A DNA stretch of 64,000 bases from Bromus sterilis (taxonomy: Eukaryota > Streptophyta > Magnoliopsida > Poales > Poaceae). Both the position numbers and the translations under genes were made by a program. Under the pieces are notes generated by a model. The model saw only the letters and a list, made by a program, of their open reading frames with translations. It did not search any database and was not told the origin of the DNA. Shown here piece after piece: positions 57,456-64,000 of the stretch. The stretch is from NCBI GenBank assembly GCA_950022295.1, contig OX465596.1:5270001-5334000 (forward strand), read 5' to 3'. Positions within the stretch are counted from its first letter, which is position 1, and every line of letters starts with the position of its first letter.

Positions 57456-59871
57456 TCAGTTGCTGTTCTGGTCGACGAGCACGTGCACGGTGGCGGCGAC
57501 GGCCTTGTCGGTGGCGACGACGACCTGGTTGCCGGAGATGTTCCTGAGCGTGTGCCCCGGGAACGCGTCGTCGCCGGCGACGAGCGAGTACTGCACGTGG
57601 CCGATCCGATCCGGGAAGAGCAGCACCGGCGCGAAGTCGACGGTCCATGAGCTGCCGTTGCCCTCGGCGGAGCCCCTCGCCGTGGTGGCCTTGACGTTCA
57701 TCCCCATGGCGGAGTTCTGCTGCACGTAGACCTGCTCCACCGTCTTAAACTCGCCGTCGAGCTGCACGATGTCGACGCCCTTGCCCCGGCCGTTGAAGAG
57801 GTTGCCGGTGATGTGCACGCCGCGGGCGACGCCGTTGACGGCCTTGAGCACGACGTTGGCGTCGCCGAGGAAGAAGGAGGAGGAGACGCTGAGGAGGACG
57901 GGGTCCTCGGCGACGACGCTGGTGTAGTCGAAGTAGGAGTTGGTGAGCCAGGTCTGGGTGAGGCCGGGGACCTTGAGGTAGACGCCGACGCCGCCGAAGC
58001 CGGTGGCCTTGTTGTAGCAGTGGAGGCCGGAGATGGCGTTGGCGCCGCCGGTGACCATGATCCCCGTGGCGGCGGAGAAGATCACCACGTCGGAGACGGA
58101 GTTGTCGTTGCCGTCGAGGCGGATGGCGGTGCCGGAGAAGGAGCGCTCCCCGGGGTCGCTGCCGGCGGTCATGTGCTGGCCGAGGAAGGTGTCGCGGATG
58201 TAGGTCTCGTGGCCGCCGCGCACCTCGACGCCCTCGGAGGCGAAGTGGGTGATGTAGCAGTTGTCGATGCCGACCCGGAGCGAGTCCACCACCGCCACCC
58301 CGCCGCCGCGGTAGCCGCAGTCCAGCATCAGGTCGCGGAGGGTCACGTACTCGTAGTGGTAGCTCGACGACGACGGCGCCGACGACCCCGCCGAGAGCTC
58401 GATGAGGTACCGGTCCGTGGGGAACTCCGCCGTCGCCCGCAGCGAGCCGCTGTGGATCTGCTTAATTACACCGGCGATCATCTGATCAGACACCACCAAT
58501 CCACCATGGCACGCACATGCATTGGCAGCTTGTGGGTTGGAAACTTGTCTGTTGTTGTGTAGCAGTACCTTGAAGTTGCCGCCGCCGGAGGCTGGCAGGG
58601 TGAGGGGCCCGTTGATGAGGTAGGAGCCGCCGTCGAGGTGGATCTCGGCGCCGCCGAGGTCGGGGATGCCGGCGGTCAAGGTGGCGTTGGAGGGGGGGAC
58701 GAAGGCGTCGGCGATGGCCTTCTTGATGGCCGCCGTGGCGTCGGTGGCGCCGGTGGGGTCGGCGCCGTAGTCCGTGACGTGGTACACCCGTGAGCTCGCC
58801 GACGACGACTGCAACGACGTCCATCCACACCGTGTCAGACGTGACACCATTAGTCCGGCCGGCCGGCCGGCCGGTCAGTGCGATGCGCCGCAGCGAGCAG
58901 CCAATCATGCACGGGTACGTGGCAGTGTCCGATGGTTTGACATTTGTCGGACGGTGGGTGTGGGGCAGTTTAGAGGAAGCACTTTTCTACTGGTGTTACC
59001 AAACACGGCAGGAAAAGTGGTAGAATCATTTGTTTGGGGCCAAAAGTTTCTTTGCTGATATACCTAACGATTCTTGACGAATTTGCAGTCATGATGAGAG
59101 AAATTTGAATATCTCCCAAATCGCCTGATTTGGTTTGCAGTCAAAACCTGACGCAAATGCAGAGATGAAAAACAAGGGGAAGATGGTCTAGTATACTGAC
59201 TACTAGTACCATTTTCGTATTATTATTTTTCTAATTTAGAGAGGGTTCCTTTTTTGAGATGAAAGGAACGGCTCATTTTCCTTTTGCAAAAGGCAAAAGC
59301 GAATGAATGGAAAATATCCCAGAAAGAAAAGCAAACCGACACTTGTTCTATCTGCTCTGTCCTGTTCCTCTGCGTTTCTTCTTAGAAACTTGGGATTTAC
59401 TAGCTTTGGATTTATACTAATCAATCAAATTACCGTTACTAGTATCACACGGATGGAGTAATCAATCAAGGGAACCAAGGTTAAATAACAAGTGCACCGA
59501 CGAGAAGATGACCCATCCAACGGAACTACGCTAGGGGCTATGAATGTAATCACATGAACAGCTCCCGTTTTTTGTAATCCAAAACAAAGTGATTAGAAGC
59601 AGAGAGAGAGAGAGAGAGAGTTGGGATGAAGTAATTAGTGCTGATAATTACTGACCGTTGCTAGCCCTCTCCTGGGCTTGCCGTTGCCGAAGGAGGATCT
59701 GACGCTCTCCATCCTCCCCGCCGCGAGATCCCTGTACCGCCGCTCGGCAGCGCCGTGGTGCGCCCACGCCTCCGCGCCGCCCGCCAATGCAAGAAGGGCC
59801 CCGACGAGAAGAGCCGCCGGGAGGCCGCGGCCTCCTCCGGCGAGAACCTCCATGATCCTTTGCTTCCCCAC
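57456..59871 (-). CDS. QRT3: QUARTET3-like polygalacturonase / pectate-lyase-fold protein, 493 aa
   Basis: Three minus-strand exons join at phase 0: 59871-59656, 58808-58569 and 58481-57456 (72, 80 and 341 codons). The N-terminus has a signal peptide (LPAALLVGALLALAGGAEA, about 17-35), so the product enters the secretory pathway. The pectate-lyase-3 type beta-helix starts at VYHVTDYGADPTGATDATAA (about 79-98) and continues through GGAEIHLDGGSYLINGPLTL. Later coils include LRDLMLDCGYRGGGVAVVDS, CYITHFASEGVEVRGGHETY and LDGNDNSVSDVVIFSAATGI. Length is close to Arabidopsis QRT3. Family role: degradation of pectin in the pollen mother cell wall so that tetrads separate. Expression in other tissues is possible, and the exact substrate is inferred. 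A second in-frame ATG at 59853 is an alternative start. Intron 1 is 847 bp and intron 2 only 87 bp. Confidence 0.92.
58482..58568 (-). other. 87-nt stop-free intron of the QRT3-like gene
   Basis: The intron starts GTACTGCTAC and ends TCTGATCAG. Its length is a multiple of three and the frame stays open across it, so retention would insert 29 residues without a stop. Homology of the flanking beta-helix coils supports removal in the main product. Confidence 0.65.
58854..58876. repeat. (GGCC)n palindromic microsatellite
   Basis: A run of CCGG/GGCC repeats (about 22 bp) sits in intron 1 of the QRT3-like gene, 46 bp upstream of exon 2 on the minus strand. It is fully self-complementary. Confidence 0.85.
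59601..59620. repeat. (AG)10 microsatellite
   Basis: Ten AG units in intron 1 of the QRT3-like gene, about 35 bp past the exon-1 donor. Confidence 0.9.
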
Positions 59872-60070
59872 CTTCTTTCTTGGGCCTGCCTGTGCTTGTG
59901 CTTGTGCTTACGCTGCTACAGCATCAATGGCGTCTCTCTCCGCTTCTGCTGTATCTATAGGAAAGTGAGAGGAGCCCAAACTTGTCTGCGTGGCTCTGGC
60001 GCCGTGGGTTTGGTCGCTCGCTAGCGCCGAGACGGCAACGCTTCCGGCGGAAGGCAGTCTAGAATACACG

Positions 60071-60080
60071 CATATATAGG
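60071..60080 (-). promoter_or_regulatory. TATA box of the QRT3-like gene
   Basis: The minus strand reads CCTATATATG about 200 bp upstream of the start codon. This implies a transcription start near 60045 and a leader of about 170 nt. Confidence 0.55.
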
Positions 60081-60084
60081 CCGT

Positions 60085-61775
60085 CGAGCGATGGTTACAA
60101 GGTTGGTGGAGGTGGAAGGGGTCTCTTACCTACAAGGAAAGGAAGGAAGGCTACTACAAGTAACTGAAGGAGGAGAGCAGGGGAGGAGGGAGCCTGAAGA
60201 AAACAGAGGAGAATGAATGAGGTGTGGTGGTTTTCCTAATGGGAACTGCCATAATAAAGTGCAGTGCAACCACAGGGAGGGTCCAATAGTTTACAAGTAC
60301 TACCATTCAATGCAACCACAGGGGCCAGTAGGCCTCCTCCTCTGGGGTTTGGCTTTGAATTTGGCAACGAAAATGTCACGGTGAAATCTTCTCCTTCGCT
60401 CGTTTGTTCTGTTCTCAAGACCCAAATGACACTCCCACAGGTTCAGTAAAAAAAAAAAGAATCCTTGTGATTGTGAATGAATCTAGAAGAAGTAGAAGAA
60501 GAAGCAGGCCTGAATGAGCAGGTGGGTGTGGATCTTGGTGCCTGTTCCCTTGTTTAATCTGACGGACCCAAAGGAGGAGAGCCGATGAAAAGTCCGTTTG
60601 GTGTGTGTGTGTTGTGTCGGATTATTCTTTCCTCCTCCTCATCACCATGTTCCTTCTCCTTTGCTTGGATGGATCCCCAAGCTTTCTTCCCCTGGGTGCT
60701 CTCCTCTTTTCCCCTTTGTTCCCTCATGGCTGGCCCATGCATGCTTGTGATGTCGAGATGCTATCATGTCTAACAATCCATGCTCGTTTTTTTATGATGC
60801 TATCTCACTCTCTGCTTGCTCCTGTGAAAAACGCTTTCCCACATAAGTACATATCGGTTGGTGCAACTGATCTGCTGCATAATAGTACGTACACATATTA
60901 GCTAGGTCAGATACCTCATAGATCAAGTGCCACAGGTGCTAACAAGTCTCGATCGTGGAGCTACTCTCGAAAGAAGTTAAAAGCCCGTTGATTTGTTGGG
61001 AGTTTCTGCCAAACTTTTCGCGGAAGAAATTAAACCAGAACTACTATACTCGGCCTTAATTTGCACTTGGAAGGAAGAGGGTGGTTCCTTGAGACTTCTT
61101 CAGTGACAGACATGTCGGAGCGGAAAACAAAGAAAGAGACTAAAAGCTCGCTTGGTCAGTCACGTTGCACGACCAAGCAGCCTGAAAATTCCGATTCGTG
61201 GAATATTTTTACAGCCAGGCGACCAAGAACAGTTGTGCTGTAGTATTTATTTATCAGAAAAACAGGATAACAGTTGTACTGTATTTATCAGGTTTCAGGT
61301 CGTGTATCTATCAAGTTCGTCATCGTCTACGATGGTCAATGATCGGCCTCGCCGCCGGCCAAGTGGAAGATTTGCATGGAGCGCGGCCGCGTGTTTGTTG
61401 AGGAGACAAATTAATCAGGGCATGCATGGCATGGAGGTGTATCTTCCCAAGCTCGGGAGATGGAGATGGATCACACGCGCCTACGTGCTCAAAAGACAAG
61501 ACCGCACGGTGCTGTATCCCAAGCAGCTTCCATGGATGGAGAGCGACAGAGTGCCGCCGTCAATGGCGCGACGTGTTCTCTGATAACTTGCAACGATGCC
61601 GACGGCCATCAGCTGGCTGCGACACGTGCATGGAAGCTCCAGCACCCTCCTTGTTTTTGATGATCCATGGGGCCTTGGGGTTTTCTGTCCTCTGCTGCTT
61701 CCCAGGTGCCCAGCTCTGACTCATCAAATAAAATATACACCAGTCTGGATGGTCCATCGTTTCATTTCTCTGAAC
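60085..61775. other. Intergenic, upstream of the QRT3-like gene
   Basis: No gene supported; many small frames but none with a domain. Likely includes distal promoter sequence for the minus-strand gene. Confidence 0.4.
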
Positions 61776-61779
61776 AAAC

Positions 61780-62053
61780 TGAGGGCCTGTTTTGGTTTCA
61801 AATAAGTCACCAACTTATAAGTCGAAAAGTGAAAAAAGTGACTTATTTTGCCAAACAGACTCAACTTATAAGTCATAAGTTGCTCAACCCCAACTTAAAA
61901 CTTATAAGTCCTCTACTTTTGCATTAGTCCCACCACTTTTTTGGATAGAAAGGTGTGAATAGGTGACTTATAGTCAGGTAACAACCAAACAGGCGTGACT
62001 TATAAGTCACTGGTTTTAAGTCAGGTGACTTATTGAAACCAAACAGGCCCTGA
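61780..62053. mobile_element. MITE with long TIRs, TGA flanks
   Basis: 61783-62050 (268 bp) has ends GGGCCTGTTTTGGTTTCAAA on the left and GGGCCTGTTTGGTTTCAATA on the minus strand at the right, with inverted similarity continuing through AAGTCACC. TGA flanks both sides. The internal motif CTTATAAGTC and its reverse complement recurs about six times. Three-bp flanks suggest a PIF/Harbinger-type element, although TGA is not the usual TWA. Confidence 0.8.
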
Positions 62054-62083
62054 ATAAGAGAGAAAACCTTGACAGTTCATTCA

Positions 62084-62182
62084 TACTCCCTTCCCCGTTC
62101 CAAATTATTTGACATAGCTTTAACTCAAGCTTGGTTTAAACTTGAACTAAAGCCATGTCAAGTAATTTGGAACGGAAAGTAT
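62084..62182. mobile_element. Degenerate Stowaway MITE
   Basis: 62086-62180 begins CTCCCTTCCCCGTTCCAAAT and ends TTTGGAACGGAAAG, with TA on both sides and a long hairpin (TTATTTGACATAGCTTTA / TAAAGCCATGTCAAGTAA, allowing for mismatches). Confidence 0.75.
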
Positions 62183-62499
62183 ATCATAAATTTTTGTCCT
62201 GAAAGATTCAGTAAGCTTGAATTTGCCCTGCCCTATCCATGGAACCATCAGATGCTCTCCTAATTTGCTGGAATGAAAACCTTTTTATTTTACTACCTTT
62301 TAAGGGGCATACGCTTTACCATCTATGCTCAATTCACTCAGACTCGTGCAAAGTGCAACTTGCATGAGAAAATTTGATACTTTGTGTTTAGAAAAAAGTG
62401 TCAAAAAGATTCTTACCAGAAGATTGGTAAATAATGTTACTCAAGCATTAGATTTCCTATCAACAAGCATTTTTCGAGGTTCAACTCGCTATCGGATCC

Positions 62500-63190
62500 T
62501 GTCGTCGATATGTGACGGCAGATGCCATGGGGGTGGCTAAAGTGAGGGGAAGACACGAGGGAGAGAATGTCGATGGTGCCGGAATCGGGTTGGGCACAAG
62601 CACGGTGAAGACACCACGATGTACCCAGGTTCGGGGCTCTCCGGAGAGATAACACCCCTACTCCTGCTTGTCTCTTGTATATCAACGAAGGGGCTACAAT
62701 AACTGCTCTTCTATCTTCTCAGGGGAAGGAGAACACCGCCGCCATGGGCAAGGTCCTCTCCTGCTTCCCTGAGGAGTGACTACAAGCAGTAAATGAACTG
62801 AGGGGGAAGTGAGTTTATGAGATCTAAGGTGTAGCGTCCCTCGCGCAGGAGGGGGTACCCTGGCTCTTATAGTGTGAGTCCAGGGTACTATGGTAACTTC
62901 ATTGCCGAATGGGCCCAGCCGTCATCCTCTAATCGGCCTGGGCCCACCGACTGCTCCTCTCCGGGTGACCCGGAGCCTACGAGCGGCGGCCCATGCTGCT
63001 ACCTCGTAGAACCTAGGAGTGAACAGTGGAGCTAGGGGGTGCGGTCTTGTCGGCCTGTCCGCGGAATCGGCGGGGAGGTCGACACCGTATCTCCAGCAAA
63101 TCCTCGACGTGACCTAGCCTTCCTGCCACCCGGATATCTCGGGATATGGTATTTATGACCTCGTAATCATATCCCCGACTGGGTGGTAGG
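62500..63190 (-). repeat. Gypsy LTR-like sequence
   Basis: CGATGTACCCAGGTTCGGGG and a following CTCTCCGGAGAGATAA are motifs typical of Triticeae gypsy LTRs or primer-side sequence. GC-rich, with no ORF. The termini were not identified. Confidence 0.45.
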
Positions 63191-63435
63191 TTGCTCCGAT
63201 TGCGCCTGGACCGACAGGTGGTTCCTGGTAGGGTCGATTGCTCTGGGCAATCGGCCTTCTAGGAATCGGCCTCGGTCCAGCTGCGGACCAATCGGATGAT
63301 CGTCTTTGGTGAAGGAAGGGTGGATCGATTGCGCCTGGGCCGACTGCTGGCATTTGGTATGGTCGATTGCCTTGGAGCAATCGGCCGTACCTCTGCCCAG
63401 CTCGGCCCAGCTGCAGCCCAATTGGTCCATCCTTG
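63190..63435. repeat. Two-copy repeat, about 129 bp
   Basis: GATTGCGCCTGG, GGTCGATTGC and GCAATCGGCC occur in the same order in two adjacent units starting at about 63199 and 63328, with imperfect identity. The units lie inside the retroelement-like region. Confidence 0.7.
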
Positions 63436-64000
63436 TCTTGAAAGCTTGCTTCCGCTTGGGTCAGCCTACCCGGGTACCAATCCCCCGACAGATCCGTAGG
63501 GTTGTGTCGGAGGATTCAAATTTTCGCAACCCAGGAACACCCGGTCCAACGCAACCCTAAACATGCTATTGGCCATAGGCATTGTGTGGAACACGCGGTT
63601 AAGTGGTGCCATGATTGTGTCCGATTGTTTCGAGCCTCCTTGGTCTCTCGGGGTAGTAAAATGAATGTTTCTGATTGTGTCCGACACCGACCACACGGCC
63701 ACGATGCGGCGGATGTGACACCGGCAAGTTATTTACTGAGTTCAGCGCCCTTTGAAAAGGGGTGTCAATGTGTCATACGGGGTCTTCTCCGATGACCCCT
63801 GGATTAAGGAGCCTTGAGATTGAGCACTATGTGCCTTTTCTTGTTCCTCCAGATATTTTCTTTCAAGTTCCTTTACCTTCTCGTTCGCAAAAAGCTCCTT
63901 GGTTTTGGGATATACCTTGTATCGGGACAGGGTAAATACTTTTTCCATCGGGTTTGTGAACTTTTGGTAGAGGTCCGGTCATTTCCTTTCCGCATCCTCC
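63436..64000 (-). repeat. Retroelement-like region with coiled-coil ORF end
   Basis: A minus-strand frame enters from beyond the window edge and contains MEKVFTLSRYKVYPKTKELF, then a helical stretch (VKELERKYLEEQEKAHSAQ) ending at 63742. I do not recognise the domain with certainty; a transposon-encoded protein is likely from the surroundings. The next 300 bp (63440-63740) are non-coding. Confidence 0.35.

Noticed and set aside
57813..58562. 249-codon plus-strand ORF
   Set aside because: Antisense shadow of the QRT3-like gene with Val/Gly/Ala repeats caused by codon bias.
57456..58850. Single 464-codon ORF covering the last QRT3 exons
   Set aside because: It reads through an 87-nt intron and an upstream intron tail; splice sites and the beta-helix pattern support three exons.

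Overview
This is nuclear DNA from a grass, most likely a Triticeae species (wheat, goat-grass or barley group). The evidence is a solo LTR of the BARE/Angela/WIS copia type (about 1.8 kb, with a CCCTAGAGGC-like start), a degenerate Au-type SINE, several Stowaway, Tourist and hAT miniature elements, GC-rich monocot coding exons and monocot-type gene families. No bacterial, organellar, tRNA, rRNA or CRISPR features were seen. The species call rests on recognition of repeat families by eye, not on a database search.

Five intact-looking protein genes can be modelled with consistent splice sites. A cinnamyl-alcohol-dehydrogenase-type gene lies on + at 13.8-17.1 kb. A VMA21 V-ATPase assembly factor lies on + at 26.3-26.8 kb, with its leader exon near 25.6 kb. 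A ZIP/IRT metal transporter lies on - at 27.9-29.9 kb, convergent with VMA21. A plastid-type DUF2358 protein lies on + at 48.3-49.7 kb. A QUARTET3-like pectin-modifying protein lies on - at 57.5-59.9 kb. A short acidic repeat-containing ORF at 11.6 kb is a weaker candidate.

Broken genes: three F-box/DUF295 relics (33.3-34.1 kb +, 35.5-36.2 kb -, 39.3-39.9 kb +) and a detached fourth tail at 38.98 kb form a decayed family cluster. A kinase-less LRR receptor-like gene at 50.8-52.95 kb is heavily disrupted. Two minus-strand areas (6.3-11.3 kb and 23.5-24.5 kb) contain exon-like segments with good splice sites whose products I do not recognise.

The remainder is repeat-rich. 0-2.5 kb holds retroelement debris and Helitron-like tails. 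4.28-6.06 kb is the solo LTR with a perfect target duplication. 17.3-20.6 kb holds gypsy, CACTA and Helitron remnants. 24.78-25.46 kb is an inverted-repeat element packed with short hairpin units, directly upstream of VMA21. 36.9-41 kb has Helitron ends and Stowaways. 42.6-46.8 kb is a pile of LTR material with a gag relic. 54-56.3 kb is a tandem 1.1-1.2 kb duplication. 62.5-64 kb is again retrotransposon-like.

The genes do not form a pathway or operon; they are independent eukaryotic genes separated by transposons. The most useful leads are the Helitron end with its empty-site paralogue, the hairpin-array element at the VMA21 promoter, the phase-compatible unrecognised exons at 23.5-24.5 kb, and the stop-free 87-nt intron of the QRT3-like gene.
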